Shown here piece by piece: positions 25,328 to 35,346 of a stretch of 64,000 nucleotides of DNA. Source of the stretch: Microvirga sp. 17 mud 1-3 (GTDB lineage Bacteria; Pseudomonadota; Alphaproteobacteria; Rhizobiales; Beijerinckiaceae); assembly GCF_003151255.1 (NCBI RefSeq), contig NZ_CP029481.1:2790001-2854000 (forward strand), given 5' to 3'. Made by a program: the position numbers and the translations under genes. Numbering within the stretch: position 1 is the stretch's first letter; each line of letters begins with the position of its first letter. Below the pieces are notes generated by a model. It was given only the letters and a program-made list of their open reading frames with translations, made no database searches and was not told where the DNA came from.

Positions 25328-26869
25328 CTACCGCCGCAGCAACCCGCCCAGGGTTCCGCGTACGATGGCGCGGCCGATGGAGCTGCCCTGGCGGCCGCCG
25401 ATGGACTTGCCGATCTCGGCCGCGATGCTGCCGACCGTCTGGTTGACGACCGTCCGGGTCACCTCGCGGGTGACGCGCTGACCCACTGTCAGCGTGCCTT
25501 TGCGCTGGCCCGTGGTGCCGAACAGGCTGCCCAGCATATCGAGGATGCCGCCCCCGCCCTGCTGCGCCGCCTGGGCGTCCGCGGCGGCCTTCTCGGCCCG
25601 CTTCGCCAGCATTTCGTAGGCGGATTCTGAATCGATGGACTGCTCGTATTTGCCCCGCAGGACGCTCGACGCAATGATCTGCTGGCGCTCTGACGGGTCC
25701 ATCGGTCCCACCTGCGCCATGGGCGGGGCGATCAAGGTGCGCTCCACCATGGAAGGCGCTCCCTTGCCCTCGAGAGTTGAGACCAGGGCTTCGCCGACGC
25801 CGAGTTCCGTGATCGCCTTCTCGGTATCGAAGGCCGGGTTCTGCCGGAAGGTCTGCGCCGCCACCCGCACGGCCTTCTGCTCCCGGGGCGTATAGGCGCG
25901 AAGCGCGTGCTGCACCCGGTTACCGAGCTGAGCCAGGACTGTCTCGGGCACATCGGCCGGGTTCTGGGTCACGAAATAGACGCCGACGCCCTTCGAGCGG
26001 ATGAGGCGCACGACCCGCTCCACGGTCTCGAGCAGGGGCTTCGGCGCATCGCTGAACAGAAGATGCGCCTCGTCGAAGAAGAACACGAGCTTGGGCTGGT
26101 CGAGATCGCCCACCTCCGGCAGTTCCTCGAACAGCTCGGACATGAGCCATAAAAGGAAGGTGGCGTAGAGGCGCGGATTGGCCATGAGCTTGTCGGCCGC
26201 CAGGATATTGACGATGCCGCGCCCGTCCCGGTCCGTCCGCATCAGGTCCTTGATGTCGAGGGCCGGCTCGCCCAGGAATTCGTCGCCCTTCTGGTTCTCC
26301 AGCACCAGAAGCTGGCGCTGGATGGTGCCGATGGTGGCTTTCGAAACGTTGCCGTAGGTGGTGGTCAGCTCCTGGGCGTTGTCGGCGATGAGCTGGAGCA
26401 GCGCGCGCAGGTCCTTGAGATCAAGGAGGAGGAGGCCCTGCTCGTCGGCGATGCGGAACGCGATGTTGAGCACCCCCTCCTGCGTATCGTTGAGATCGAG
26501 GAGGCGCGAGAGGAGAAGCGGGCCCATCTCGGACACGGTCGCGCGCACCCGGTGGCCCTGCTCGCCGAACAGGTCCCAGAACACCACCGGAAACCGGTCG
26601 GCCTTGTAGTCGATACCGATGTCCTTCGCGCGCTTCACGAAGGCGTCCTTGGCGCTGCCTTCGGCGCCGATGCCCGAAAGGTCGCCCTTGATGTCGGAGG
26701 CGAAGACCGGAACCCCGGCCTGGGAGAACCCTTCGGCCAGAACCTGCAGCGACACGGTCTTTCCGGTGCCCGTCGCGCCGGTGATCAGGCCGTGGCGGTT
26801 GGCGAGAGCCAGATCGAGATATTCCGGCTTCGTGCTCCGTCCGATGAAGATCTTGCCGTCCTGCAGCAT
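25328..26869 (-). CDS. HerA-like/DUF853 P-loop ATPase
   Basis: A 513-residue protein of the DUF853 (YjgR) branch of the HerA/FtsK ATPases. Walker A GATGTGKT lies at about 31-38, Walker B in [13 protein letters not shown], and a sensor-like motif in [24 protein letters not shown]. The C-terminal 90 residues are Ala/Gln/Gly-rich and poorly conserved. HerA relatives are hexameric DNA translocases; for the DUF853 branch the substrate is not established. No NurA-like nuclease or Sir2-type defence partner is beside it, so it looks like the housekeeping form. It is the first gene of a likely operon with the M20 peptidase and GST. Confidence 0.88.
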   Translation of the reverse strand: MLQDGKIFIGRSTKPEYLDLALANRHGLITGATGTGKTVSLQVLAEGFSQAGVPVFASDIKGDLSGIGAEGSAKDAFVKRAKDIGIDYKADRFPVVFWDLFGEQGHRVRATVSEMGPLLLSRLLDLNDTQEGVLNIAFRIADEQGLLLLDLKDLRALLQLIADNAQELTTTYGNVSKATIGTIQRQLLVLENQKGDEFLGEPALDIKDLMRTDRDGRGIVNILAADKLMANPRLYATFLLWLMSELFEELPEVGDLDQPKLVFFFDEAHLLFSDAPKPLLETVERVVRLIRSKGVGVYFVTQNPADVPETVLAQLGNRVQHALRAYTPREQKAVRVAAQTFRQNPAFDTEKAITELGVGEALVSTLEGKGAPSMVERTLIAPPMAQVGPMDPSERQQIIASSVLRGKYEQSIDSESAYEMLAKRAEKAAADAQAAQQGGGGILDMLGSLFGTTGQRKGTLTVGQRVTREVTRTVVNQTVGSIAAEIGKSIGGRQGSSIGRAIVRGTLGGLLRR

Positions 26870-26992
26870 CGTGGTCCTCCAAATGCCTCCCCAGTCTAGA
26901 AAATCCCTCCCCGGCTTTCCACTGGAGACCGCCTTGATTTCGGAACCGTCCAGCGCGAATTATCCGGACCATATTTCCCTAAGGAGATTCTC

Positions 26993-27373
26993 ATGGAAGA
27001 GCTCATCGCCCGCATCACCGAAAAAACGGGCCTGGAGGCCTCCGTCGCCAGGAAGGCGATCGGGCTCATCCTGGCCTTCCTCCAGAAGGAGGGCCCCGCG
27101 AACGAGGTCAACCAGCTCATCGCGGCCCTTCCGGGCGCCGAGGAGGCCATCGCCCAGGCCGGCAGCGGCGGGGGCGGCGGCCTCATGGGCATGGTGGGCG
27201 CCATGGGGGGCGGCGTGATGGCGCTCGGCGGCCAGCTGATGGGCGCCGGCGTCTCCATGGGCCAGATGCAGCCCCTGGGCCGGGAGCTCTTCGCCTATGG
27301 CCGCGAGAAGGCCGGCGAGGACGTGATGGGCCCCATCGTGGGCGCAGTCCCGGGCCTGTCGCAGTTCGTCTGA
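26993..27373 (+). CDS. Small glycine/methionine-rich protein, DUF2267-like
   Basis: A 126-residue protein. The N-terminal half (MEELIARITEKTGLEASVAR, then AIGLILAFLQKEGPANEVNQ) is helical and resembles DUF2267-type small domains of Rhizobiales. A Gly/Met-rich segment follows (GGGGGLMGMVGAMGGGVMAL), then GRELFAYGREKAGEDVMGPI. There is no signal peptide. AAGGAG about 8 nt upstream (26980-26985) supports the start. It is divergent from the HerA-like gene. The function is unknown. Confidence 0.75.
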   Translation: MEELIARITEKTGLEASVARKAIGLILAFLQKEGPANEVNQLIAALPGAEEAIAQAGSGGGGGLMGMVGAMGGGVMALGGQLMGAGVSMGQMQPLGRELFAYGREKAGEDVMGPIVGAVPGLSQFV

Positions 27374-27394
27374 GCCTTTACGGCCCCGCTCCGG

Positions 27395-27458
27395 CCTCGG
27401 CATTACGCAACGTGCCGAGGTCGCAAGAGCCTTTTCGCAAGAGCCTTGTCGCAAGGCG
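27395..27458. repeat. Hairpin followed by a 14-bp tandem repeat
   Basis: CCTCGGCA (27395-27402) pairs with TGCCGAGG (27413-27420). Directly after it, the 14-bp unit TCGCAAGAGCCTT(T/G) occurs at 27421-27434 and 27435-27448, and partially again from 27449. It lies between two same-strand genes and may be a terminator region or just a short satellite. Confidence 0.55.
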
Positions 27459-27527
27459 ACGAGGCCCCTCCCTCGACACGGCCTTGCGCCTGTGGCTCTA
27501 TCCCCTGGTCGACTATAGGGGACCGAC

Positions 27528-28154
27528 ATGAGCTTCGAAACCTGGCTTGCCTTTGCGGCCGCATCCACCGTCCTGCTCGTCATCCCGGGACCGACGATCC
27601 TGCTCGTGGTCTCCTATGCGCTCGGCCAAGGCTGGCGTACCGCGCTGCCCATGGCCATCGGCGTCGCGCTCGGCGATTTCACGGCCATGACCTTCTCGCT
27701 CCTCGGCCTAGGCGCGCTCCTGGCGGCTTCGGCGACGCTGTTCACGCTCTTGAAATGGGCAGGCGCGGCCTATCTCGTCTGGCTCGGCATCAAGCTCTGG
27801 CGGGCCGGAGGTGCGATGGACGCCAAGCCGCGAGCCGACGCGGCCTCCTCGTTGAAGATGCTGAGCCATGCCTGGCTCGTGACGGCTCTCAACCCGAAAG
27901 GCATCACGTTCTTCGTGGCCTTCCTGCCCCAGTTCATCGACCCCAAGGCTGATCTCTTCCCGCAGGTCGGCATCTTCGCCGCAACCTTCCTGGTGCTCGC
28001 CTTCGCCAATGCGTTCACGTATGCGCTGATCGCCTCCCGGGCGCGCAACGCGGTGCGCAATCCGCGCACCATGGGCATCGTCAACAAGATCGGCGGCAGC
28101 CTGCTGATCGGCGCCGGCATCGCGACCGTGGGACTGAGGGCGGGCCAGTCCTGA
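27528..28154 (+). CDS. LysE/RhtB family amino-acid exporter
   Basis: A 208-residue inner-membrane protein with about six hydrophobic segments. The family signature is near the N-terminus (VLLVIPGPTILLVVSYALGQG), and LSHAWLVTALNPKGITFFVAFLPQF is typical of the central region. Relatives export lysine, homoserine, threonine or other amino acids; the substrate is not predictable. AGGGG about 6 nt upstream supports the ATG. It is monocistronic and convergent with the mutase gene. Confidence 0.92.
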   Translation: MSFETWLAFAAASTVLLVIPGPTILLVVSYALGQGWRTALPMAIGVALGDFTAMTFSLLGLGALLAASATLFTLLKWAGAAYLVWLGIKLWRAGGAMDAKPRADAASSLKMLSHAWLVTALNPKGITFFVAFLPQFIDPKADLFPQVGIFAATFLVLAFANAFTYALIASRARNAVRNPRTMGIVNKIGGSLLIGAGIATVGLRAGQS

Positions 28155-28175
28155 GAAGGCGAGAAGTCGACGGAC

Positions 28176-30344
28176 CTACTCCGCAGCCACTTTCGAACCG
28201 TAGCCGAGCCTGCGGTTCAACTCCGCGATAAGGTCGACGGCCGCTGAGGCGATCACGGTTCCGGGCGGGAAGATGGCCGAGGCGCCGGCCTTGAGGAGGG
28301 TGTCGAAATCCTGCGGCGGGATCACGCCGCCGACCACGATCATGATGTCGTCGCGCCCGTATTTCGCCAGTTCGGCCTTCAGTTCCGGCACCAGGGTCAG
28401 GTGGCCGGCCGCCAGCGACGAGACGCCCACGATGTGCACGTCGTTCTCCACCGCCTGCCGCGCCGCTTCCGCGGGCGTGGCGAAGAGCGGGCCGATATCC
28501 ACGTCGAAGCCGAGATCCGCGAAGGCGGACGCGATGACCTTCTGGCCGCGGTCGTGCCCGTCCTGGCCCATCTTGGCCACGAGGATGCGCGGGCGGCGGC
28601 CGTCATTCTCCTCGAACTCCTCCACGAGCCGGCGGACCTTCTCGACCATGGGCGATTCCATTCCGACCTCCCGCTTGTAGACGCCGGAGATCGCCTTGAT
28701 CTCGGCCCGGTGACGGCCCCAGACCCGCTCCAGGGCGTCGGAAATCTCGCCCACCGTCGCCTTGGCGCGCGCGGCCTGAACGGCGAGGTCGAGCAGGTTG
28801 CCCTCGCCTGCTGAAGCCCCCTTGGAAAGGGCGTCGAGGGCAGCATCGACATCCGCCTGACGGCGCTCGCCCTTCAGACGCCTGAGCTTCTCGATCTGGC
28901 TCGCGCGCACGGCAGCGTTGTCCACTTTCAGGATCTCGATGGAGGCCTCGTCCGTCGGGCGGAAGGCGTTGACGCCGACGATGATCTGGTGGCCGGAATC
29001 GATGCGCGCCTGGGTCCGCGCGGCCGCTTCCTCGATCTTGAGCTTGGGGATGCCCGCCTCGATGGCCTTCGCCATGCCGCCGAGGGCCTCCACCTCCTGG
29101 ATGTGGCTCCAGGCCTTCTCGGCGAGTTCCTGCGTCAGGCGTTCGACGTAATAGGAGCCGCCCCACGGATCGATGATCCGCGTCGTGCCGCTCTCCTGCT
29201 GCAGGAAGAGCTGCGTGTTGCGGGCGATCCGCGCCGAGAAGTCGGTGGGAAGCGCCAGCGCCTCGTCGAGGGCGTTGGTGTGGAGCGACTGGGTGTGCCC
29301 CTGCGTCGCCGCCATGGCCTCGATGCAGGTGCGTGCCACGTTGTTGAACACATCCTGCGCGGTCAGCGACCAGCCGGAGGTCTGCGAATGCGTTCGAAGC
29401 GCCAGGGATTTCTCGCTCTGCGGATCGAACTGCCGCACAAGCTTCGCCCAGAGCAGGCGGGCGGCGCGCATCTTGGCCACTTCCATAAAGAAGTTCATGC
29501 CGATGGCCCAGAAGAAGGACAGGCGCGGCGCGAATTGGTCAATGGTCAGGCCAGCAGCCAAGCCGGCGCGGATATATTCGACCCCGTCGGCGAGCGTATA
29601 GGCAAGCTCGAGGTCCTGCGTCGCGCCCGCCTCCTGCATGTGGTAGCCGGAGATCGAGATGGAGTTGAACTTCGGCATGTGCGCCGACGTATAGGCAAAG
29701 ATGTCCGAGATGATGCGCATCGACCCTTTCGGCGGGTAGATATAGGTGTTGCGCACCATGAACTCTTTGAGAATGTCGTTCTGGATCGTGCCCGAGAGCT
29801 TCTCGGCCGGAACCCCCTGCTCCTCGGCGGCCACGATGTAGAGCGCGAGCACGGGCAGCACCGCGCCGTTCATGGTCATCGACACGCTCATCCGGTCGAG
29901 CGGGATGCCGGCAAACAGCGTGCGCATGTCGTAGATCGAGTCGATGGCGACACCCGCCATGCCCACGTCGCCCGCCACCCGTGGGTGGTCGGAATCGTAG
30001 CCCCGGTGGGTCGCGAGGTCGAACGCGACCGAGAGCCCCTTCTGGCCGGCCGCGAGGTTGCGCCGGTAGAAGGCGTTGGAATCCTCGGCCGTGGAGAAGC
30101 CCGCATATTGGCGCACGGTCCAGGGCTGGTTCACGTACATGGTCGGATAGGGACCGCGAAGATATGGCGCGATGCCCGGATAGGTATCGAGGAAATCGAT
30201 CCCCGCCCGGTCCGCCTCCCCATAGGCCGTCTTGACGGTAATCCCCTCCGGCGTGAGCCAGGGCTCCGCCTTCGGATTGTCGGGACGGGCCGGCATGGGC
30301 GGATCGGCCCAGGAAACGCTCGAAAAGTCCGGGATGCGGGTCAT
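28176..30344 (-). CDS. Methylmalonyl-CoA mutase, large (B12-binding) subunit
   Basis: Catalyses adenosylcobalamin-dependent interconversion of methylmalonyl-CoA and succinyl-CoA, the last step of propionyl-CoA assimilation. The 722-residue chain has the full TIM-barrel domain ([50 protein letters not shown]) and a C-terminal B12 domain with the cobalt-ligand motif DGHDRG (in [13 protein letters not shown]) and GGVIPPQDF. It corresponds to mutB/scpA/bhbA/mcmA genes elsewhere. The small subunit (32341-34218) and the chaperone meaB (37999-38984) are in the window but not adjacent. Confidence 0.97.
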   Translation of the reverse strand: MTRIPDFSSVSWADPPMPARPDNPKAEPWLTPEGITVKTAYGEADRAGIDFLDTYPGIAPYLRGPYPTMYVNQPWTVRQYAGFSTAEDSNAFYRRNLAAGQKGLSVAFDLATHRGYDSDHPRVAGDVGMAGVAIDSIYDMRTLFAGIPLDRMSVSMTMNGAVLPVLALYIVAAEEQGVPAEKLSGTIQNDILKEFMVRNTYIYPPKGSMRIISDIFAYTSAHMPKFNSISISGYHMQEAGATQDLELAYTLADGVEYIRAGLAAGLTIDQFAPRLSFFWAIGMNFFMEVAKMRAARLLWAKLVRQFDPQSEKSLALRTHSQTSGWSLTAQDVFNNVARTCIEAMAATQGHTQSLHTNALDEALALPTDFSARIARNTQLFLQQESGTTRIIDPWGGSYYVERLTQELAEKAWSHIQEVEALGGMAKAIEAGIPKLKIEEAAARTQARIDSGHQIIVGVNAFRPTDEASIEILKVDNAAVRASQIEKLRRLKGERRQADVDAALDALSKGASAGEGNLLDLAVQAARAKATVGEISDALERVWGRHRAEIKAISGVYKREVGMESPMVEKVRRLVEEFEENDGRRPRILVAKMGQDGHDRGQKVIASAFADLGFDVDIGPLFATPAEAARQAVENDVHIVGVSSLAAGHLTLVPELKAELAKYGRDDIMIVVGGVIPPQDFDTLLKAGASAIFPPGTVIASAAVDLIAELNRRLGYGSKVAAE

Positions 30345-30576
30345 GGTGCCATGCAGCTCTGATCGGCGCGAAGCGCAAACATCTCGGCCGATTTTAGTCG
30401 TCCGACCGAGGCAGGGCCACCCTTAAAAGGTCTCATGGCGGCTTGGCGAACAGGTGGGGATTTCGGCAAAGACCTGGACAAAGATCTGGGTATTAAACGA
30501 CGGATGTCCCGGTGATCTCTCGTTCGGCTCAAGAATGTGATATGAAACATTGTTCTATTGCAATCCAAGCCTTCCA

Positions 30577-31470
30577 ATGCTCCGCCGCCTTCCGCCCATC
30601 AAGCCTGATAGCGCCGCCCGTCTCTGGCCGCCCTTGGAACGCTTCATCGAAATGGAGGAGCGCCTTGGACGGGCCGCCGAGCGCCGCGGGTGGGTTTCGG
30701 CTGGACTCTACGAATTCCTGCGCTTCGGTCTCAAGGAGGCATGGGCTTGCCTGTTCGGTGGCGCGATGTGTGCGCTCCTGCTTGCAACCCACTTCTTCTA
30801 CCCCAGCGACGTTCCGCTGGCCCGATACGATTTCCTCTTCCTTGCCGCCCTGACGATCCAGATCTTTCTCATCGCTTGTCGGCTCGAGACGTTGGACGAG
30901 GCCAAAACCATCTTCATCTTTCATCTTGTCGGGACGCTTATGGAGCTGTTCAAGACGAAGGTCGGGTCCTGGATTTATCCCGAGCCAAATTTCTTTCGTC
31001 TGGGAGGTGTACCGCTCGTCACCGGCTTCATGTACGCGTCGATAGGATCTTATGGCGCGAGAGCTTGGCGCCTGCTGGATTTTCGCTTCGAGAAGCATCC
31101 GCCTTTTGCCGCCACGGTAGCGCTATCAGTTGCGATTTACGTGAACTTCTTCACGCACCATTACATGGCCGATCTGCGCTATGGTCTTTTTCTTGCGGCC
31201 GCCCTGCTGTTCGGGCGCACCACCCTCTATTTCAAGGTCTGGCGCGTGTATCGGCGCATGCCGCTTCTGCTCGGCTTCCTGCTCGTGACCTTGTTCATCT
31301 GGTTCGCGGAAAACATCGGGACTTTCACGGGCATGTGGCTCTACCCGTCGCAACTCAAGGGCTGGTCGATGGTGCCGGTGGGCAAGATTGGATCGTGGTT
31401 CCTTCTCACGATCATTTCCTACGTGCTCGTCTCGGCGGTCAATCGCCCGAAGCCGCTGGGGGAAGCCTAA
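30577..31470 (+). CDS. DUF817 family integral membrane protein
   Basis: A 297-residue polytopic membrane protein of the DUF817 family (Bacillus YoaT-like), function unknown. Several hydrophobic segments are clear (FLFLAALTIQIFLIAC, VTGFMYASIGSYGARAW, LLLGFLLVTLFIWF, SWFLLTIISYVLVS), and so are the conserved stretches FHLVGTLMELFKTKVGSWIYPEP, here broken by family-typical polar residues, and NFFTHHYMADLR and ENIGTFTGMWLYPSQLKGW. The ATG at 30577 is chosen over a TTG nine codons earlier; neither has a clear ribosome site. Its stop overlaps the convergent pseudogene stop. Confidence 0.85.
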   Translation: MLRRLPPIKPDSAARLWPPLERFIEMEERLGRAAERRGWVSAGLYEFLRFGLKEAWACLFGGAMCALLLATHFFYPSDVPLARYDFLFLAALTIQIFLIACRLETLDEAKTIFIFHLVGTLMELFKTKVGSWIYPEPNFFRLGGVPLVTGFMYASIGSYGARAWRLLDFRFEKHPPFAATVALSVAIYVNFFTHHYMADLRYGLFLAAALLFGRTTLYFKVWRVYRRMPLLLGFLLVTLFIWFAENIGTFTGMWLYPSQLKGWSMVPVGKIGSWFLLTIISYVLVSAVNRPKPLGEA

Positions 31471-31830
31471 CTCTGCCTCTCCGCGTTCCACGTGCCTGCG
31501 CAGGCGCGGTTGCCCGAGGCAGTCCAGGTTCCGGTGCCGCGGCTTCCGGCCAAGCGGCCCCTGACGGCCGCGCGTGATGCTGCCCGAGACCTCACCGTTG
31601 CGGCGCACCTGGCCGGTGACGGCGAAATTCTCCGGGCCGCCGTAGCGGACGCGGCCTTTCTCGATCACGACGACGTAACGATAGGCACGGTCGCAGGCGC
31701 CCTGCTCGGTCACGACTTCGACGCTCCACGTACCGTCGAAGGTGCGGGTCTGGGCCTGCGCTGGCGCAACAAGGGTAGGCGTCGTTACCAATACGCCCAT
31801 ACCCAACAGCTAGGAGTTCGCTCGAACCAT
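31467..31830 (-). pseudogene. Inactivated small secreted protein (nonsense plus frameshift)
   Basis: A paralogue of the intact gene at 31905-32300. From ATG 31830, preceded by a good GGGAGG, it encodes MVRANS, then an in-frame TAG (31810-31812), then the rest of a signal peptide (LLGMGVLVTTPTLVAPAQAQ) and the family domain (GTWSVEVVTEQGACDRAYRY). At a run of four G near 31557-31560 the frame is lost. Removing one G restores RQGRLAGSRGTGTW and the expected ending NAERQS with stop at 31467. The family looks like a short exported beta-rich domain of Rhizobiales with no known function. Confidence 0.8.
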
Positions 31831-31904
31831 GGCATCCTCCCAGGCAGATAAAGAAGCTGCCGCGTCAACGGAGGGGTTTCCCGCGAGTTCCGCCCGCAAA
31901 AGCC

Positions 31905-32300
31905 TCAGCTTGCAATGGTGCTCGAGCGCTTCTGGGCGGTCCAGCGGCCTGTGCAGCCGAGCATGTTCAGCTTCCATGTTCCGGCACCGGACCCGCCGGC
32001 CAGCCGGCCGACCGCATCAACCTTGGCGATGCTCCGATAGATATTGAGGTCGACTGATCCGTTGGGCCGAACCTCACCCTTCACGGTGGTGGGTGAGTCG
32101 CCGGGGGCCAGGAGGTAGCGTACGGCGCCGTCCTCGATGGCGATGGAATAGTTGTAGCTGCGTTCGCAGAGCCCTGAATCCGTCACCATCTGCACGCTCC
32201 ACGTGCCGTTATGGACGGAAGAACCGGACGCGGCCATGACGGCACCGGCCGGGAGGGCTGCAAGGCATAGAGCGGCGGCAAGACGATGGGCGGCGATCAT
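31905..32300 (-). CDS. Small secreted protein, function unknown
   Basis: A 131-residue protein with a signal peptide (MIAAHRLAAALCLAALPAGA, cleavage probably after VMAA) and one domain: NGTWSVQMVTDSGLCERSYN, then AIEDGAVRYLL, VKGEVRPNGSVDLNIYRSI, GRLAGGSGAGTWKLNMLGCTGRW. Two cysteines (GLCE, LGCTG) may pair. The same pattern, including both cysteines, occurs in the broken neighbour at 31467-31830, so the two arose by tandem duplication. Predicted periplasmic or secreted. It lies 40 nt downstream of... the region just below mutA in coordinates and is transcribed after mutA on the same strand. Confidence 0.75.
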   Translation of the reverse strand: MIAAHRLAAALCLAALPAGAVMAASGSSVHNGTWSVQMVTDSGLCERSYNYSIAIEDGAVRYLLAPGDSPTTVKGEVRPNGSVDLNIYRSIAKVDAVGRLAGGSGAGTWKLNMLGCTGRWTAQKRSSTIAS

Positions 32301-32340
32301 GAGCGCTCCTCTCGATGGAGGGGATACGCACCGCCGGGCT

Positions 32341-34218
32341 TCAGGCTCCAGCGTGGTCGAGGGCCCGGCTCAGGAGCCCCAGAACGTCGCATCCCACATA
32401 GATGAAATCGGTGACCCCGGCCTCCCGCAGGCTTTGCTCCATCTCTCCGGGGCGACCGGCCAGGTAGATGGGACCCTTGACTGAATCCCGCAAGGTCTTG
32501 GCGACGTCGACGGCCTTCTCTTTGTAGATTTCATCCGAAGAGCAGATGCAAACAAGCTGGGCTTTACTGGCGGACAACGCTCCGACAAGCTGATCCAGAT
32601 TTGCAAATCCATCGTTGGAGATGGCTTCTATTCCTCCGGCTTCGAAGAAATTCTTGGCGAAAGTCGCGCGGGCCGTGAAGGTTGCCAGCGGGCCGAGATT
32701 GGCCAGGAAGATCCGGGGCCTCGCGCCCGTGCGGACCAGGGCAGCATCCGACCGGTCCCGCAGGCGCTCGAAAGGTTCGGCATCGCGAAGGCTGGGAAGC
32801 GGCGAGATATGGACCGCCTCGGCGGGCGTCGCATTCCCCTGCCCGGCCGGCTTTCCATCCCACAGGGGCGAGCGGAGAAGAACCTCGACCGTCGCCTCGC
32901 CCAGATTGGGGAATTCGCTCGTGCCGGTGATCGGCTCGCGACGGGTCGCGACTGCACGGGCCCGCCCGGCCTGCGTCTCGGCGATCTGGGCCTGCAGTGT
33001 CCCGCGCATGAGGCTCTCGACGATGCCGCCGTCGCGCTCGATGTCCTGGAAGGCCGACCAGGCCTTTTCGCAGAGCGCCTCCGTCAGGGCCTCGAAGCCG
33101 CCCGCCCCGGCGGCGGGATCGGCCACGCGCCAGAGGTTCGATTCATGAAGCAGGATGAGCTGCGTGTTGCGGGCAACCCGCCGGGCAAAGGCGTCGGGCA
33201 GGCCCAAAGCCGCCGTGAAGGGCAGGATTGTAACCGCATCCGCCCCGCCGATCCCGGCCGAGAAGGCCGCGATGGTCCCGCGCAGCATGTTGACCCAGGG
33301 GTCGCGTCGGGTCGTCATGCGCCAGGCCGTCTCCGCATGAAGGCGGATCGGCTTCGGCGCGAGGTCCGACATCTGCTCCACGCGGGCCCAGAGCCGGCGC
33401 AGGGCGCGGAACTTGGCCACCGTCAGGAACTCGTCCGCATCGGCGACCAGAAGAAACGAGAGAGCATCCCGCGCCGCCTCGAGGGAATGGCCGTATTGCT
33501 CCAGGGCGCGCAGATAGGCGACGCCCGTGGCGAGCACGGCGGCCAGCTCCTGAGCCTCTCCGGCGCCCGCCTCGTGATAGGGTCGCCCGTCGGCCAAAGC
33601 CGTCCGCCCGGCGAAGCCGCGTTCCGTGAGGTCGGCCAGGGTCTCGCCGAGCCGACCGGCCACGACGGGCCAGGGCGCCGAGAGGATGCCGAGCGCCGCC
33701 ATGGCGCCGATGGGGTCGAGGCCCAGATCGGCGGAGATCTGCGACAGGGCATGGCCGCGCCGCTCCGCCAAGGTGGCGAAATGGCCCGCCACGATCCGCC
33801 CGCGCCCGCCGGCATCGAGACGGATATGGATGAGGTCGAGCATCACGCCGGACAAGGCCCGGTCCAGCTCGTCCACGCTCTCGGCCGCAAGGCCGAAGCC
33901 GCGGGCCGAGGGAGCCTTGCGCGTGACGAGGGCGAGGGAATCCGCCCCGCCCTCCAGATCAGCCAGCGCGAGGGCATTGGCAGCCGCGAGATCCGGATGG
34001 TCCATCCGTTGGGTGATCCGCCAGGGCGCCGCCTCGGTCCGGACGATGGGAGATGTCTCTTCGGCCTTGGGATAGAGCGGCTGGATGCCGAGACCTTCAT
34101 AGGTCCGGGAGACGAGCTTCTTCTCGAAATCCGCTCCCTTCAGCACGCCCTCGACCAGCCTGAGCCACTGCTCGCGGGAGGGCGTGGGGAATTCGGCCGC
34201 GAGGGTGAGGTCGTCCAT
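32341..34218 (-). CDS. Methylmalonyl-CoA mutase, small (non-catalytic) subunit
   Basis: Partner subunit of the heterodimeric methylmalonyl-CoA mutase (mutA/mcmB type), 625 residues. It shows the degenerate barrel (ISPLPSLRDAEPFERLRD preceded by TRRDPWVNMLRGTIAAFSAG) and a C-terminal B12-like fold (FLANLGPLATFTARATFAKN) lacking the DxHxxG cobalt-ligand motif, as expected for this subunit. The ATG at 34218 (MDDLTLAAEF) is preferred; another ATG three codons upstream is possible. The catalytic subunit is 2 kb away, beyond the DUF817 and small secreted-protein genes. Confidence 0.93.
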   Translation of the reverse strand: MDDLTLAAEFPTPSREQWLRLVEGVLKGADFEKKLVSRTYEGLGIQPLYPKAEETSPIVRTEAAPWRITQRMDHPDLAAANALALADLEGGADSLALVTRKAPSARGFGLAAESVDELDRALSGVMLDLIHIRLDAGGRGRIVAGHFATLAERRGHALSQISADLGLDPIGAMAALGILSAPWPVVAGRLGETLADLTERGFAGRTALADGRPYHEAGAGEAQELAAVLATGVAYLRALEQYGHSLEAARDALSFLLVADADEFLTVAKFRALRRLWARVEQMSDLAPKPIRLHAETAWRMTTRRDPWVNMLRGTIAAFSAGIGGADAVTILPFTAALGLPDAFARRVARNTQLILLHESNLWRVADPAAGAGGFEALTEALCEKAWSAFQDIERDGGIVESLMRGTLQAQIAETQAGRARAVATRREPITGTSEFPNLGEATVEVLLRSPLWDGKPAGQGNATPAEAVHISPLPSLRDAEPFERLRDRSDAALVRTGARPRIFLANLGPLATFTARATFAKNFFEAGGIEAISNDGFANLDQLVGALSASKAQLVCICSSDEIYKEKAVDVAKTLRDSVKGPIYLAGRPGEMEQSLREAGVTDFIYVGCDVLGLLSRALDHAGA

Positions 34219-34301
34219 GGCAAGCATCCCGTGCGAAAGCTGTCACAGGCCTTGTAGCCGGTTCGCTCCGGGAACCAAAGACCGCGTGCCTCCGCTTTTC
34301 G

Positions 34302-35213
34302 TCAGGAGGCGGGCGAGAGGCCCGTCAGGAGTGGACGCTCGGCCACGAGCCCCTCTCCCACCACGTCAAAGAAAGCGCGCACGCGGGCGGTGCGGCGCAG
34401 GTCCGCATGGGTGACGATCCATAATTCCCGGGTGAGTTCCGGGATCGGCTCCTGCACGAGACGGACCAGATCCGGCTCCCGGTCGCCGAGATAGCAGGGC
34501 AAAACGGCGACGCCGATTCCGGCCTTCACGGCCACGAGCTGGTTGACGATGCTGTTGGTCCGATAGGCGAAGGCCTGTGCGGACACGTGCTCGGCCAGCC
34601 AGTCGGCCGCATTGATGCCGGTGGTGCCCTCCTCCCATCCGACGACCGGAAAAGCCGCGAGCCCAGTAGGGCCGTCGACCGGCTCCGCCTGGGCCAGGAG
34701 AGCCCGTGAGCCGTAGGCGGTCCAGGCAATGTCCGAGATCTTGCGACCGTGAAGATCGCCTTCCCGTGGGCGATTGACGCGCAAAGCCACATCCGCCTCG
34801 CGCCGAGACAGGCTGAGGATCCGGTTGTCGATGACGAGCTCCACCAGGATTCCGGGGTGAAGCGCGCGAAAGCGGGCGATCTGCGCCGTCAGAACCCGGA
34901 ACGCGAGGGTCTCCGAGGACGTGACGCGCAGGCGGCCGCTGAGGCTGCGGTCGCGGCCGACGATCTCCCGGTCGAGGGCCGTCGTCTCGGTCTCAATCCG
35001 CTCCGCCGCCGCGGCCATCCGCTCGCCCGCCTGGGTCGGCGCATAGACCCCGCCCGGAAGACGCTCGAACAGGCGCACCCCGAGCGTGCCCTCGAGGGCT
35101 CCCAGCCGCCGGAAGGCTGTGGAATGGTTGACCCCGAGATCCTTCGCGGCGCCGGTCAGGCTGCCACTGCGGGAGATCGCGAGGACAAGGCGCAGGTCAT
35201 TCCAGTCATCCAT
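34302..35213 (-). CDS. LysR-family transcriptional regulator
   Basis: A 303-residue LTTR. The N-terminal winged HTH (about 1-60) reads WNDLRLVLAISRSGSLTGAAKDLGVNHSTAFRRLGALE, followed by the linker helix and a periplasmic-binding-protein-like effector domain (LRVTSSETLAFRVLTAQIAR and AVKAGIGVAVLPCYLGDREP). The ATG at 35213 starts exactly at the conserved HTH; the open frame continues upstream only into the shared promoter. It is transcribed divergently from the GST gene at 35347, the usual layout for an LTTR and its target. The palindrome at 35234-35249 is the likely site. Confidence 0.92.
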   Translation of the reverse strand: MDDWNDLRLVLAISRSGSLTGAAKDLGVNHSTAFRRLGALEGTLGVRLFERLPGGVYAPTQAGERMAAAAERIETETTALDREIVGRDRSLSGRLRVTSSETLAFRVLTAQIARFRALHPGILVELVIDNRILSLSRREADVALRVNRPREGDLHGRKISDIAWTAYGSRALLAQAEPVDGPTGLAAFPVVGWEEGTTGINAADWLAEHVSAQAFAYRTNSIVNQLVAVKAGIGVAVLPCYLGDREPDLVRLVQEPIPELTRELWIVTHADLRRTARVRAFFDVVGEGLVAERPLLTGLSPAS

Positions 35214-35233
35214 GGCGGCAGCGTAGCGTCGCG

Positions 35234-35249
35234 CTTGCGATGACGCAAG
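35234..35249. promoter_or_regulatory. Putative LysR-type operator between lysR and gst
   Basis: CTTGCGATGACGCAAG is a perfect 6-bp inverted repeat with a 4-nt spacer and contains the T-N11-A pattern of LTTR boxes. It lies 21 nt upstream of the regulator's start and about 98 nt upstream of the GST start. Confidence 0.55.
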
Positions 35250-35346
35250 TGACACTGTCAAACACACAGACGGATATGCACCAGAGCAAGTCATATTCTT
35301 TTTCCGGTTGCTGCTGCGGCGGCATTCTCGAAAAAGGATCCCCACC

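Noticed and set aside
25328..26869. HerA-like ATPase as part of an anti-phage defence system
   Set aside because: It is the DUF853/YjgR branch, neighbours are a peptidase and a GST, and no nuclease, Sir2 or NurA partner is present.
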